In this document: in pieces, positions 31,690 to 42,148 of the stretch
Layout of the letters: every line of letters starts with the position of its first letter
Position numbering within the stretch: the stretch's first letter is position 1
Origin: Flexilinea sp.
Lineage (GTDB): Bacteria; Chloroflexota; Anaerolineae; Anaerolineales; Anaerolineaceae
Assembly: GCA_026645735.1 (NCBI GenBank)
Contig: JAPKMT010000027.1
Span: 1 to 43,526, forward strand
Direction: 5' to 3'
DNA: 43,526 bases
Notes under the pieces: generated by a model
Databases searched by the model: none
Told to the model about the DNA's origin: nothing
Seen by the model: only the letters and a program-made list of their open reading frames with translations
Translations under genes and position numbers: made by a program

Positions 31690-34038
31690 TCAATCGTCAA
31701 ATACGCTTGTACTTTTCTCTTCAACCATCTTTTTCATCGTGATCTTGGGGAGCACATCAAAGGCGTGCTGCTCACCGTGTGCATGGTACCGGATCCGGAT
31801 GTGCAGATTGCTCTGTTCTTCAAGGATACTGGTCACTTTAAAACGCGCTTTGATCTGGATAGCCATATTCTTCTTGCCATTCAATAAAGCTATCCGGACA
31901 GGTTCGCTTTCTACATTTCCATTCAAAAGGCTGACCTGAATTTGATCCACTGCTGAATCATTGGGATTGCCGATTTCTAGTTCGACTGTTTCCATACGGT
32001 AACGGAATTCATTTTTCTTGAGAAGAACTGTTAAATCTTGGGTTAAGATGGTGGCCGGTTCAAAAACCAGATATGGAACAATGATCTCTTCGGGCAGCAG
32101 CCCGCCGTGAACGTAGAAATCCTTATCGGTGGGTAGAAATCGGTTACCACGCCTGGCGCACAACACATTTCCCGGATTCATAAAATCATTGGCAGGCAGG
32201 AAAAAGCAATCCAGTTTTAAATTATCTGCCAGCCCCGAAAAACGTTTACTGCTTACGGTCACATAACGATGAGAACGGGCTTCGAATCCATTTTTTTTAA
32301 AGAAAGCCGGATCCAGATCATTCTGCACAGTCGCAGGGATACGGGTTGAGCCATGATCAGAGACGACATGAATGCGAATATTTTCCTGTAAACCATGTTT
32401 TTCAATAAACGAAATCGTATTCTCAACCAGCTTTTCCAGCAAGTGAAAAATATGATCCTGGTGAGACATACCGATTTCATTTGCGGATTGATGCAGCGCT
32501 TTATCTATTGCCAGGTAATTCACCACATAGGAGGTTGCGTCGATCGCTTCGATCGCGCTCAAGCTGCCGATATCGCTGATATAGCGAAAAGCATTATCTT
32601 TGAAATAAGGCACCCACCCCTTTTCAATCATACCCTTGTAGGTCGTATCATCTATCGCCTGATACCCAACCGCTCCAGCTAACAAACATTTTTTGGAAAT
32701 CTCCGTTTCGCTGGGGAGCATCGCCAGATACGGCTCAGCGCCGGCCAGGACGTAGCCATGTTCTTGGAACAGATCGCGCAGCATTTCGGAGAATGTCCAA
32801 CCAAGGTTATCAATCACCAAAACCAGGTTGACAACACCATCACGCTTCAGATCTTTTGCTTTATTGGGGAGGATGTTGAAGACCATGCGTTTTGAATCGG
32901 CATGGATGTTATCCCAGTTTTTCATCAGCCACTCCGAAAAACGGTCGCCAATGGTAAACACGTCAGAGTCAAATTGTTCTTGACGATTACACCAGGCCTG
33001 ATAGGGCAGGTAGGATTCGGTCGCCCAGGAAAGCATCGTATCCACATCCCAGTTAAGATCTGGTGTTTGGGGCTTGGGTGGACGGATCAATCCGCGCAAC
33101 GTCGCAATTTTTCGGGCAAGCCAGCGAGACTGACCGCTGAACTTTTCCTCGATTTGAACCATCAGCTCCTGTGTGATCCAATCGGAATGATCTCGCAAGT
33201 GTTTTTCGATAGTTTCGAACTCCACTAAAAGCAATCCGCTCATCCGATCCAGCAAGGCGGTAAGGTCTTCCGCGCTCGTAGGTTGTATATTGTTCAGGAA
33301 ATAGGTCACCTGAAGAATAGTCTCTGGAATTTTGGATTCTTCAATTTTCAGATCTTCCAATTGCAGTTTGAGGATCCGAAATAGATCAAAAGCATCTCCT
33401 AACAATGCTTCACCTAAATCTAGGTACCTTTGCAGCACACGGAAACGCATGAGCTGCAATTTTAAAGCCGCCGGGTCCGCCGCAAACAATTCCTCCAACT
33501 GGCGTTGTTCGCTCGACCTAGCTTTGCTTTTCCACTCTTCTAAACGAGCGTAGAGTGTCCGCGCCAGCAAAGGAAATCCAAGGTTGGCTTTCCATTTCTG
33601 AGGATCTACAGTTTCCAATAAAGATGGTAATTTCGTGAAGGGGAATGTCATCGATGTTAGAATGGGGCCGTAATAATTAGCCAGCAAGGTGTCTTCAAAG
33701 GTAAAGCCTGGCTGGGGGTGAATGTCGAGTGATAACAGCCCGACCTGGATGATCTCCTCATTGGTCACGCTAGTGGGGATCTCCAGCTCCCAACGCTTGG
33801 CTAACACACCACGAGCGTCCACTGTATCAAATACAAAAGTGCCCTGCGGGTAGCGAATAGCCATATTCTTCAACCATTGAATGACCACTGACTGTGATAT
33901 GACCAAGGCATACTTCTGATCATTCTCGAACGCTTGTTGGATGTCTTTCACCCGCTGGGAAAATTCCGCGATGGAATTCATCTGGTCCACATCAATGCCA
34001 AACCCCAAATTATTCGGATCCTGCACAATCTTAATCAT
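31690..34038 (-). CDS. pglZ: BREX protein PglZ (alkaline-phosphatase-like domain)
   Basis: A 782-residue protein. The N-terminal third is helical and shared by PglZ proteins. The PglZ domain starts near residue 400 with NLVLVIDNLGWTFSEML (metal Asp), followed by LAMLPSETEISKKCLL where the nucleophile Ser/Thr is expected, and HVVSDHGSTRIP near 555 with the second metal-binding D and H. PglZ is present in all BREX systems and binds metal; its exact reaction in defence is unresolved. A beta-rich tail follows (about 690-770). The gene overlaps the end of the upstream gene by 8 bases and has GAGG-rich sequence before its ATG. Confidence 0.9.
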   Translation of the reverse strand: MIKIVQDPNNLGFGIDVDQMNSIAEFSQRVKDIQQAFENDQKYALVISQSVVIQWLKNMAIRYPQGTFVFDTVDARGVLAKRWELEIPTSVTNEEIIQVGLLSLDIHPQPGFTFEDTLLANYYGPILTSMTFPFTKLPSLLETVDPQKWKANLGFPLLARTLYARLEEWKSKARSSEQRQLEELFAADPAALKLQLMRFRVLQRYLDLGEALLGDAFDLFRILKLQLEDLKIEESKIPETILQVTYFLNNIQPTSAEDLTALLDRMSGLLLVEFETIEKHLRDHSDWITQELMVQIEEKFSGQSRWLARKIATLRGLIRPPKPQTPDLNWDVDTMLSWATESYLPYQAWCNRQEQFDSDVFTIGDRFSEWLMKNWDNIHADSKRMVFNILPNKAKDLKRDGVVNLVLVIDNLGWTFSEMLRDLFQEHGYVLAGAEPYLAMLPSETEISKKCLLAGAVGYQAIDDTTYKGMIEKGWVPYFKDNAFRYISDIGSLSAIEAIDATSYVVNYLAIDKALHQSANEIGMSHQDHIFHLLEKLVENTISFIEKHGLQENIRIHVVSDHGSTRIPATVQNDLDPAFFKKNGFEARSHRYVTVSSKRFSGLADNLKLDCFFLPANDFMNPGNVLCARRGNRFLPTDKDFYVHGGLLPEEIIVPYLVFEPATILTQDLTVLLKKNEFRYRMETVELEIGNPNDSAVDQIQVSLLNGNVESEPVRIALLNGKKNMAIQIKARFKVTSILEEQSNLHIRIRYHAHGEQHAFDVLPKITMKKMVEEKSTSVFDD

Positions 34039-34699
34039 GATTCCTCAACCTCGGATTCTGTCGTGCAAGCTGCAGGGAATTCACATGAGTTTGCATACTT
34101 GCTCTCACAGTGTCAATAAATTCTTCCTGCGTGCACCTTGAAGCGTGGTTAAATAGCTGCCTTCCTGTGCTGTCCCACTGCCCATGGTGCGCCTTTTGAG
34201 CCTGATATCTGGTAAAACGATCAAAAATAAAAGCCAGGATTTCATCCCACGGCAACTGCACCGCGGTGGGAAGGATTGCGTCATTTTTTCTCTCGCCCAC
34301 AGCGAATAATCTCACCCGATAGATGTCATCCTGATAATAGCCTACTTGGTAGAGCGCTTGGGCGACCTCAGATGCCCGATGCGAATCAAATGCGCCGACA
34401 GCATACAATACTCGCTGCATGTTTTCATCCTCAGGATTTGTCCAGGGTCCGTTCAGGCGGCATAAGCCATGTTTGATTTCCGCAAAGATGATGTCAATCT
34501 TTCCGTCTGAATTAAAAACAGGATGATCCGGCATGGGATCGCCAGAAGTCAACAACTCAGCGCGGTGCGGGAACCTCAACGCTAGCACATCTACGTCCGT
34601 GCGCTGCGAACCGCGCCGATCTGGGTGAACGACAAAGTTAGTGATGGTAGCACACCCGTTCAGACGGAAGAACCAGTAGGCAATCGTCTCGGGATTCAT
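34031..34699 (-). CDS. PD-(D/E)XK-like nuclease-fold protein within the BREX operon
   Basis: A 222-residue protein from ATG 34699, supported by AGAGGA five bases upstream and by position right behind the PglX stop. It begins MNPETIAYWFFRLNGC, then TNFVVHPDRRGSQRTDVDVLALRFPHR and later KIDIIFAEIKHGLCRLNGPW. D-x-D-V-L, then I-I-F-A-E-I-K, has the order and spacing of the D...E-x-K core of PD-(D/E)XK nucleases, so it may cut DNA. The C-terminal half is helical with an IFDRF motif. It is not one of the named Brx proteins I know. It overlaps PglZ by 8 bases, so it is clearly part of the operon. The fold assignment is by motif only. Confidence 0.6.
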   Translation of the reverse strand: MNPETIAYWFFRLNGCATITNFVVHPDRRGSQRTDVDVLALRFPHRAELLTSGDPMPDHPVFNSDGKIDIIFAEIKHGLCRLNGPWTNPEDENMQRVLYAVGAFDSHRASEVAQALYQVGYYQDDIYRVRLFAVGERKNDAILPTAVQLPWDEILAFIFDRFTRYQAQKAHHGQWDSTGRQLFNHASRCTQEEFIDTVRASMQTHVNSLQLARQNPRLRNHD

Positions 34700-34700
34700 T

Positions 34701-37700
34701 TCATTCCTCTTTTTCCTCATCAGTACGCCATGATAGATCGTACTCTTTTAGGAAGCGATTCTGCTCATCACTCAAACCGTAAATAGGGGCGATGAAGTCA
34801 TCTATTTTGTTTATTATTTCAATGCTTTTCCTAGGATAGAATTGTTGGTGTTCGGCACTTCCACCACCTCGATTCGACGTAATTATTTCGGAGTTATTTT
34901 TATAATCGCTCATCAATAATGAAACGAGCCTGTCAATTTCATTTCCTTTCTTTAGGAATTCATCATATCCCCTCAGCCCGAAGTTTTTAATTTGGTTCAT
35001 CTGAACATCAAATTGATTCGAGTTTGCGATCCAATAAAAATAAAAGATAGAAGAATTCAACAACAATAAAAATATGCTTTTATCTACCTCGGAGGAGAAG
35101 CTTACCTCTTTTAATTTTGTTGAGATTGTAGTGTTACCCCTCCTGAAATACGGAATAAAATCATAGGCTTTAATCCAATACAAAGCGGCAGAGTGATAAT
35201 AGGCGGAAACTGAGTTCATAGCATTTGGTTTCTTTAATAAATCGCCTAACTTGTCGGGCGACGCCAATATGTATTTATATGCTTCTGCTCCAACTTTGGT
35301 ATGAACCTTCGGGATGACACCCTCAGTAATGATCCCAATTTCCGTTGTTTCAGGGTAATGCACAACTTTTTCTTGGTCTTCTTTTTTCCAGTACCATAGT
35401 TTAGATGAATGGACAACACACTTACTATTTTCTTCCTTACTCAAACAATAAAATATCGTAATCCGTTGATTAACCCCATCAAATAATTTGTTAGGACGCA
35501 TCGAATAATGACTTGCATGTAAAGAGTGATAGTTTCTATATATTTCTTTTCTGATATTTTCAAAACTAGAGCCACAAGCGAAAGAGAGAGGAACAACGAA
35601 GCCAATATTCCCTTTCTGTTGATTTAACTCTATTGAGTTATCAATAAAATGGCCGAACAAATTGCCAGTACCAGCAGCAAGTCTATGTAGGAAAAACTCA
35701 TTCTCCTGGAAAGTATCATATGGTGGGTTGCATGTAATGCAACTAAAACCACCCTGAGATAGATAAACCTCAGGAAATTCTAGTTCCCAATGAAAATAGT
35801 CATTCGGGAAAATATATGACCTGGCAAGCTTTGCTTCCTTCTTTTGAACCATCATGGCATATTGCGATTCTTCCATGGTGTTACCAAAGTAAAGGCTTGT
35901 ATGTACATCACAAATGATCTTATAGTTTTCTAGTAGTCGATCAATTTCTTCTAACCATTCTTTCTTTTCCCTTACATCCTCCAGGCTCGCTGAAGCTTTT
36001 CCTGCTATTAAACGACTTTTTGATATAACCTTTTCCACCGCAGCTTTAAAATCTGGGTCCCGATCAAATAGATGAAGTTGCTGGATTTTCTTTTTGGTGG
36101 TTGAAAGTGGATAATTACCAATTTCTTCTAGTTTCGTGCCTACTAAGCTGTTACCACACTTAAGGTGGTGGTTCAGGAAGGAAAGGGGGTGGTTTTTTGC
36201 CATGGATAGGATCCACAGCGAGAGTTTGGCGAGTTCCACCGCGAGTGGGTTAAGGTCAACACCGTAGATACAATTTTCTACCACCCAGCGCCGCCAATAA
36301 CCTGTGCCAGTTTCCAGACTGCCTTGAATACCAATTTCATTCAGGATTTCAGTGGCGAAGTTGGAGATCAAATTGGTTGCGTTGACCAAAAAATGCCCGC
36401 TGCCCATGGCTGGGTCTAGCACGGATAGATTGAGGACTTTCTCGCGGACAAATTCCAACATGTTTTCTTCCAATAAATTACATAATGCCTTGCGCTCGTC
36501 TTCATCCACAGCTTGGTTATAAGCGCCAAGAGTTGGGCTCTGTTCTTGCAGAAAGGCGTCTTCCAATCCCTTGAGCTTCTCCCCCACCGTGTTATGTACA
36601 ATATAATTCACAATGTATTCAGGTGTGTAATAGGAGCCTGTGGATTTACGCTCGCTGGGGTCGCCGGCAAAATAGACGTCCCCCGCCTTGATATAATGCC
36701 CTACCACTTGCTTGCCGCCCTGCGAGGCTGGAATGAATTGGATCTTCCCCTTGGAAATCTTGACTTCTGTATCCTCTTTAGCAATGAACAATTTATGTTC
36801 CAGCAAACCTTCGTATAGTGTACCCAGGTGGCGTACGCTCATATCACGGTAACTGATCGGCTTTTCCTGGCCATTCCTTTCATGATATGTGGTCAGATTG
36901 AAGATGACATTTACCAGGTAAGAGTTACCAATTCGAGTATCCGAAAGGAAGCGGGTAAACTCACTTTCCTGCGGGCTGAAAAGACCGCCGTTATAGGTCT
37001 GGTCGATATCGACGAAGATGTGTTCCAGGTTATCCCAGATAGGGAATTTGAGATCGCTCGAACCTTTTCCATCATGTCGAGTGCGGCATTCGCCTTCCAC
37101 TTTCGACAACAAATCATGGTTTTCGTCGCTCATCAGTCGGCGCGCGTCTGCGTAAAATAAAAAGAGAAGCCGGAACATGTACAGCATGGCTCCGTGATAA
37201 ATTTTCTTGCGCAGCCCTTCATCATCCAGATTACCTTCCTTGCGACGACGTAGTTCATCCACATACCCCATGCAGAGATCTGAAAGAACACCCTTGCCGC
37301 CCTCCTCGCGCTGCTTGAGAGCGTTGGTGAGTTCTTTTTCTATGTAATCGATTTTGTCCTGGGATTCTTTCTTGAAACGGTCAAACTGACATTTGCCATC
37401 TTCATGGATAAAGAAGTTATCCGCCTTCATGAATTTGTGGAATATTTGATAGGCCTCTTTGGCTTTATCATCCAGGATCGCTTCCAAATCAATTTCCAGG
37501 TAGGTTTCGTATGGTGTGGGCTCATCCTGATGATAAATGCGCCAATGCCTGCCGTTGGTCAGTAGCCCCCATTGGAGATTGTTCTCGCGTAGTGCTCGAA
37601 TAATCTTTTCAGCCCAATTATGGCCAATGGTCGTGTTATCCAGGTTTTCTTCTGGCAGGATGACATAGCATAGTGAAAGAGGGGTTTCCTTGCCAACGCT

Positions 37701-37970
37701 CCCCATCGAGAACAAGTGTGTCAAATGATCACTCTCGGAAACGCCCCCCGATGAAGGAGTGGGGGTCGATTGGGCGAAAAATCCCAACGCTGAAAGCACC
37801 TCATGGACATAGGATTCTTTCCAGGCTTTCAAGTTATGGGTGTCGGCATACTCCCTGTATTCACCCAAGACTTTCAAAGAGGCTAAGACATCTGCATTCT
37901 CGGCCTGGCGAGTAATTTCTTCGAGGTAGATTTCAGAGAAGAGAATTTCGTTGTGATAGTAAGTTGGCAT
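34701..37970 (-). CDS. pglX: BREX adenine methyltransferase PglX
   Basis: A 1089-residue N6-adenine DNA methyltransferase. Residues 1-190 are an N-terminal module (EYREYADTHNLKAWKESYV, WGLLTNGRHWRIY). The catalytic domain has motif I LDPAMGSGHFL near 517-526, preceded by TGSYYTPEYIVNYIV, and motif IV CNPPYDTF near 742-747, both intact. The C-terminal 300 residues would hold target recognition (KEVSFSSEVDKSIFLLLLNSS is typical). In BREX it modifies host DNA at a non-palindromic site so that the system spares it. The ATG at 37970 has GAGGA upstream, 47 bases after BrxC. It looks complete and may be active. Confidence 0.92.
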   Translation of the reverse strand: MPTYYHNEILFSEIYLEEITRQAENADVLASLKVLGEYREYADTHNLKAWKESYVHEVLSALGFFAQSTPTPSSGGVSESDHLTHLFSMGSVGKETPLSLCYVILPEENLDNTTIGHNWAEKIIRALRENNLQWGLLTNGRHWRIYHQDEPTPYETYLEIDLEAILDDKAKEAYQIFHKFMKADNFFIHEDGKCQFDRFKKESQDKIDYIEKELTNALKQREEGGKGVLSDLCMGYVDELRRRKEGNLDDEGLRKKIYHGAMLYMFRLLFLFYADARRLMSDENHDLLSKVEGECRTRHDGKGSSDLKFPIWDNLEHIFVDIDQTYNGGLFSPQESEFTRFLSDTRIGNSYLVNVIFNLTTYHERNGQEKPISYRDMSVRHLGTLYEGLLEHKLFIAKEDTEVKISKGKIQFIPASQGGKQVVGHYIKAGDVYFAGDPSERKSTGSYYTPEYIVNYIVHNTVGEKLKGLEDAFLQEQSPTLGAYNQAVDEDERKALCNLLEENMLEFVREKVLNLSVLDPAMGSGHFLVNATNLISNFATEILNEIGIQGSLETGTGYWRRWVVENCIYGVDLNPLAVELAKLSLWILSMAKNHPLSFLNHHLKCGNSLVGTKLEEIGNYPLSTTKKKIQQLHLFDRDPDFKAAVEKVISKSRLIAGKASASLEDVREKKEWLEEIDRLLENYKIICDVHTSLYFGNTMEESQYAMMVQKKEAKLARSYIFPNDYFHWELEFPEVYLSQGGFSCITCNPPYDTFQENEFFLHRLAAGTGNLFGHFIDNSIELNQQKGNIGFVVPLSFACGSSFENIRKEIYRNYHSLHASHYSMRPNKLFDGVNQRITIFYCLSKEENSKCVVHSSKLWYWKKEDQEKVVHYPETTEIGIITEGVIPKVHTKVGAEAYKYILASPDKLGDLLKKPNAMNSVSAYYHSAALYWIKAYDFIPYFRRGNTTISTKLKEVSFSSEVDKSIFLLLLNSSIFYFYWIANSNQFDVQMNQIKNFGLRGYDEFLKKGNEIDRLVSLLMSDYKNNSEIITSNRGGGSAEHQQFYPRKSIEIINKIDDFIAPIYGLSDEQNRFLKEYDLSWRTDEEKEE

Positions 37971-38017
37971 ATCGTGTTGTCCTCAGTTGAATCCCTGCGC
38001 AGTTTTGTAAATATTAG

Positions 38018-41000
38018 TTATTTTTCGATTTCTTCTAGAGCATCCTGAATTACCTGGCGAAATTCGTTGTCTGAATAAAGACCAGACTCTGCTAATTCCG
38101 AAAGCAGGGATAAGATGGTAATCCTGGCTGATTCCTTATTCTTTGGGAAAACGAAGGTGATCATTTCATCAAAGGCTGTCTTTTGAGCTGGCCGAACGAT
38201 CTTAAACTTTTCAAGCTCATCAATAGCTTCGACAAGTTTCACTGCGCTGTAATTCCCCTTTTCATCCGCAACGACCAACTTGACTTTGCGATTGCCCTTG
38301 ATAATTAAAGTGTCTCCAGGAGTCAATTTTTGCCGTTGCTTGCTGGATGTGGGATCGGAACCATCATATGTGTAATAGATCACTCCTTCGCCATCCTCAG
38401 TGTCCGCGTGTAGCACGAGTTCACCCTGATAGGTAACCTGATTGCCGTGTTGGGATAGATCGTTTGTGAAATCCACTTTCAACTGGCTGATCTGTGGTGC
38501 ATTGGTCTCAATATGGTTCTTTCCACTTTGAATTCGTTGAACCATTGTCGGCACAAAATTAGACATCCAAGTGTCAACGCTCCCTAAGGAATAAGCCTCC
38601 GGTAATGTTTTAAATAACAACTCGCGGATGTTGGCATACGCTGTAAATTTCACTAAAGGCTTGCTGTCGTTATTATGGTAAGTACCGAAAGGATCTTTTT
38701 GGGTGCTGCTCAATCCGTTGTACCAGTTTTTGAACGTTTCCTGGATATCGACGTCAAGATGAGAAGGCGCTCCAAAGATTTCAGCTACCTGGACTAATAT
38801 CTGGTCCTCAACGCTGGCTTGAATGGCTTCTGCAGTAGCTTTGAAAGCCTTTAGGTGAACCTCGATATGTGTGATTTTTACCGATGTCAGGGTTTCGCCT
38901 GGTACTTGCCCAAGCATTTCCATCAGGTCGTACTTAATGAAGCGGAATGGATCTTTCGTTTTTGCCTGACTGAATATCTCTGCCAGAGATTTCTCATCTC
39001 CAGAATAGAAACCGAGTGAACGAGCAATGATAGGAAGGCTATCCCACCAATTGACTGCTGCTTGATACGCTTCACTAATCGTGTATACCTTTCCTGCAGG
39101 TGCTGGTTGGTTGGTGAAGATTTGGGAAATTTTGGCAAAATACGTCTGATCCTCAGCGCTCACTGGTTCAAAAATGATCACCGTGGAGGGATATTGACCC
39201 TGAACCAGGGCGTGCATATCGTCTGTACTTGTAAACTGAATATCTGTCAGGTTATTGGGCTCGCGTTTTAGTCGTAAGCTATCGCCATAAAACCTGCGGG
39301 CTAATAATAGGAACAAAGTTACTGCAATTTCACCTTGGCCGTACTCCTCAAAAAAAGGCTTGAGGAACTGCAGTAGATTTGCCTGTCCTTTTCCTTCAAG
39401 CGCAGTCAAATCTTCCAGAAGTTTGGCGTATGCCGGCAGAGCCGTCCGGAATTTATTAATATCTTTTTCAGCCTCTAAATAGCGGGTATCTCCCTCAACG
39501 GTTAATACACGTAGAGCCTGGTGATCTACAAAACATTTGCGAAGATATTTCGTTCCACCGCGGTTATCTGGCCAGGACCAATTCACCCGGATGGGCTGCG
39601 AGAAATCGCAAAGAATATCCCCGGCTTCTTTGAAAATGGCACGGACTTGACCGGATAAATTGATATGCGCCTTATTAAACTCGTTATGGCCAAAAGTATT
39701 GCGTTTACTTCCATAAAGCTCCTGGATCATCCTGTTCGCTGCATCATGGCGTTTGCTTTCTTGGACAGGAATCTCGACACCATTTATCCCAAACCAATAC
39801 ATTTTAGCATTGGAAAAATAGTCAGCTCTTGCATCGGTCAGTACTTTATTTGCCTCATCGCGGATCTTCTTCTCCTCCGCTTTTTCATAAGGGCTAAAAC
39901 TCTGGGATTGTTTTTTAAACCAGTCGCTTTCGAGTGCTTTGAGAGTAAAAATCGCATCGTAAACACTTATTGGATTGCGTGGAATAGCTACACTCACACG
40001 CGACTGATTATTCTGAGCAACGGTTTTTTTTGCAGAATCGATGTCGTTTTCATTTTCACAAAAGACATAGACAGCAACCCCTTCATATCCATTTGTCACC
40101 CCGGCTGTTTGCAGGCGTTCATGCTCAAGAGCAGTGAAGAAAGGTACAGAATTACCGTTCACACTTCTTTTCTCTGTGAGCATTGATGGAGTGACAAATT
40201 GAACTTTGAGCCGTTTATCTTCACTGAATGAGGCATTGTAATCTTTTGCTTCGAGGTAAACTTCATCTCCTCGGAGTGGACTTAGCTCTAAATAGTTTTG
40301 AAGCAGGTTGGTTGGACGGTTATCTGGATTGGTTTTAAATTGATCCACAAGCCGTTGAACATCTTTTCTGTCGCCACGCACTAATTCATACACCCCATGG
40401 TTGTTGAATAAAATTCCTGCTTCACATAATAACTTCAGGCGATCTTCTACCAGGGTCTTCTCATCAGGGGCAACAAACTCCAAAGCGAATTCAATATTCT
40501 GGACAGTATTAGCGATGGCCACATCCTGTGTACTGGCAATCTCGTTTACGAGCAATACCTTGATGATACGGAGCATCAGTTCATCTGCTTCTTCAAACAA
40601 CTGCTGCTGTGATTTTCGGGCTAAGTATGCATTTAATTCACGCAGAGTCGCTTCGTAATTGATGACGGCATTCTTTACACGGTCAACTAGACGACTATTG
40701 GTAGCTTTTAGGCTATCTTTGAAATAATCTACCAGTAAATCTGCAGTGTAAAGAGTTAGTTTGCTTTGATGTGCGATATCATTATTTTCAATGAACCAAG
40801 GATAAGAGTAGGGTTGTACATTCACCCATCCCTCTTCTCCAGTTTCAAATTCAGGAGCAAAAAACTTAAATACAGATCGGTTATCCGAACCAGCTTCGCC
40901 AGCAAGGCGCAGAAGAGCAAAGGTTGCCAGCGGGTGCATTGGATATATATTTTGTATGATGTTGTTTTTGATTTTTGGCGCTGGCAGCCAATTGAACAAA

Positions 41001-42133
41001 TGCAGCCGGTTGCACTCACTGGAGAACCAGGTAAATTTACTGGATTGAGATTGGATTTGCTGCATCCATTCAAGGGAATCTTTCTTTGGTTGAACAATCG
41101 CTGCAATAATATCTTCCATCCCTTGTGTTTGCAGGCCAATTTCAGAAACGCGAGCTTCTAAAGTCTCTGGATTCAGGTCTCCAATTTGTCCGTGATTTCG
41201 AAATGCTTTGTGCCCGGTGCCAATGAAAACAACCGTTCCACCTTTTTCAAGAGTGGAATTAGCGCAGTATTGAGCAAAATCAAGAAACGTTGTGTAATTT
41301 ACAAGGTTTGCGTCAATAGCAGCGCCAAATTCATCATAAAGAAAAACAATCCCTTTGTAGCGTTTCTTGAATTCAGGATTTTTTAGAAAATCAGAAATAA
41401 TGTCATGAAGGTTATCTTTCCTATATGAAAATTCCGAATCAGTGACTTTCCGGTAACAACTCTTAAATGCTTTCAGCGCTTGTTCATCATATTTTTTCAG
41501 ACCATCAATCAGATCATTGATAGTCCAATCCGGGAATAATCGACTGATCGCCAATTCAAGATCTGAGTAAAAACGCGTCTCGTTTCTTCGTGATTCCCAA
41601 TCTTTGATTCTTCGCAATGCTTCACGATAGTGGCTGTCCAAAAGGATATTCGATTCATCTTTCTGTAAAGCCTCTTCCAGCGCCCTTAATACTGCACCTT
41701 CAAAATCCAAGTTTAAATTATATCGACAAAGCGCCACCAGGAAACGTCCCGATTTGCGTGCTTCTTTCAGCGAAGCGGCTTTTCTTTCCTTAAGCATCTC
41801 TCCCGGTTTCAGGAGGACTTCGTTTTGGGCAGTTTCATAATTTCTAAAAAACGCTTCTATTTCAGGAAGATCACTTGGATTAGCAAAATAATTTGCCATC
41901 ATTAACAATAAATGAGATTTACCTGTGCCATAGCTGCCAGATAAAAAATAGAACCGACGATCCAATGGATTGAGTGCGTTCGCAATTTTTTCAAAGACCT
42001 GCCGATGAGCTGCGATGGGTTTGTATCGTTCCATCCTTCCGCGATTTTTTACAATATCGTAGTAATCTTCATATAGGTCGACGTAACTGGTGTAACCACT
42101 GTTTATTTGTACAATGTCACGAATCTTGGTCAT
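38018..42133 (-). CDS. brxC: BREX ATPase BrxC/PglY (DUF6079)
   Basis: A 1371-residue P-loop ATPase, the largest conserved BREX component. Walker A is G66-SYGTGKSH and Walker B is GIVFLYDEFGAAID near 262-272. The opening YTSYVDLYEDYYDIVKNRGR and the LNPLDRRFYFLSG block are typical of the PglY/BrxC group. Helical regions follow. Near residues 1230-1290 there is a beta-sandwich stretch with IYYTYDGSDPTSSKQ, which resembles the chitobiase/hexosaminidase C-terminal (CHB_HEX_C) repeat normally found in exported carbohydrate-active proteins. The last 80 residues form a helical tail. GGGAGC stands before the ATG, and the upstream gene ends 15 bases before it. Confidence 0.9.
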   Translation of the reverse strand: MTKIRDIVQINSGYTSYVDLYEDYYDIVKNRGRMERYKPIAAHRQVFEKIANALNPLDRRFYFLSGSYGTGKSHLLLMMANYFANPSDLPEIEAFFRNYETAQNEVLLKPGEMLKERKAASLKEARKSGRFLVALCRYNLNLDFEGAVLRALEEALQKDESNILLDSHYREALRRIKDWESRRNETRFYSDLELAISRLFPDWTINDLIDGLKKYDEQALKAFKSCYRKVTDSEFSYRKDNLHDIISDFLKNPEFKKRYKGIVFLYDEFGAAIDANLVNYTTFLDFAQYCANSTLEKGGTVVFIGTGHKAFRNHGQIGDLNPETLEARVSEIGLQTQGMEDIIAAIVQPKKDSLEWMQQIQSQSSKFTWFSSECNRLHLFNWLPAPKIKNNIIQNIYPMHPLATFALLRLAGEAGSDNRSVFKFFAPEFETGEEGWVNVQPYSYPWFIENNDIAHQSKLTLYTADLLVDYFKDSLKATNSRLVDRVKNAVINYEATLRELNAYLARKSQQQLFEEADELMLRIIKVLLVNEIASTQDVAIANTVQNIEFALEFVAPDEKTLVEDRLKLLCEAGILFNNHGVYELVRGDRKDVQRLVDQFKTNPDNRPTNLLQNYLELSPLRGDEVYLEAKDYNASFSEDKRLKVQFVTPSMLTEKRSVNGNSVPFFTALEHERLQTAGVTNGYEGVAVYVFCENENDIDSAKKTVAQNNQSRVSVAIPRNPISVYDAIFTLKALESDWFKKQSQSFSPYEKAEEKKIRDEANKVLTDARADYFSNAKMYWFGINGVEIPVQESKRHDAANRMIQELYGSKRNTFGHNEFNKAHINLSGQVRAIFKEAGDILCDFSQPIRVNWSWPDNRGGTKYLRKCFVDHQALRVLTVEGDTRYLEAEKDINKFRTALPAYAKLLEDLTALEGKGQANLLQFLKPFFEEYGQGEIAVTLFLLLARRFYGDSLRLKREPNNLTDIQFTSTDDMHALVQGQYPSTVIIFEPVSAEDQTYFAKISQIFTNQPAPAGKVYTISEAYQAAVNWWDSLPIIARSLGFYSGDEKSLAEIFSQAKTKDPFRFIKYDLMEMLGQVPGETLTSVKITHIEVHLKAFKATAEAIQASVEDQILVQVAEIFGAPSHLDVDIQETFKNWYNGLSSTQKDPFGTYHNNDSKPLVKFTAYANIRELLFKTLPEAYSLGSVDTWMSNFVPTMVQRIQSGKNHIETNAPQISQLKVDFTNDLSQHGNQVTYQGELVLHADTEDGEGVIYYTYDGSDPTSSKQRQKLTPGDTLIIKGNRKVKLVVADEKGNYSAVKLVEAIDELEKFKIVRPAQKTAFDEMITFVFPKNKESARITILSLLSELAESGLYSDNEFRQVIQDALEEIEK

Positions 42134-42148
42134 AGTAAAAAAGCTCCC

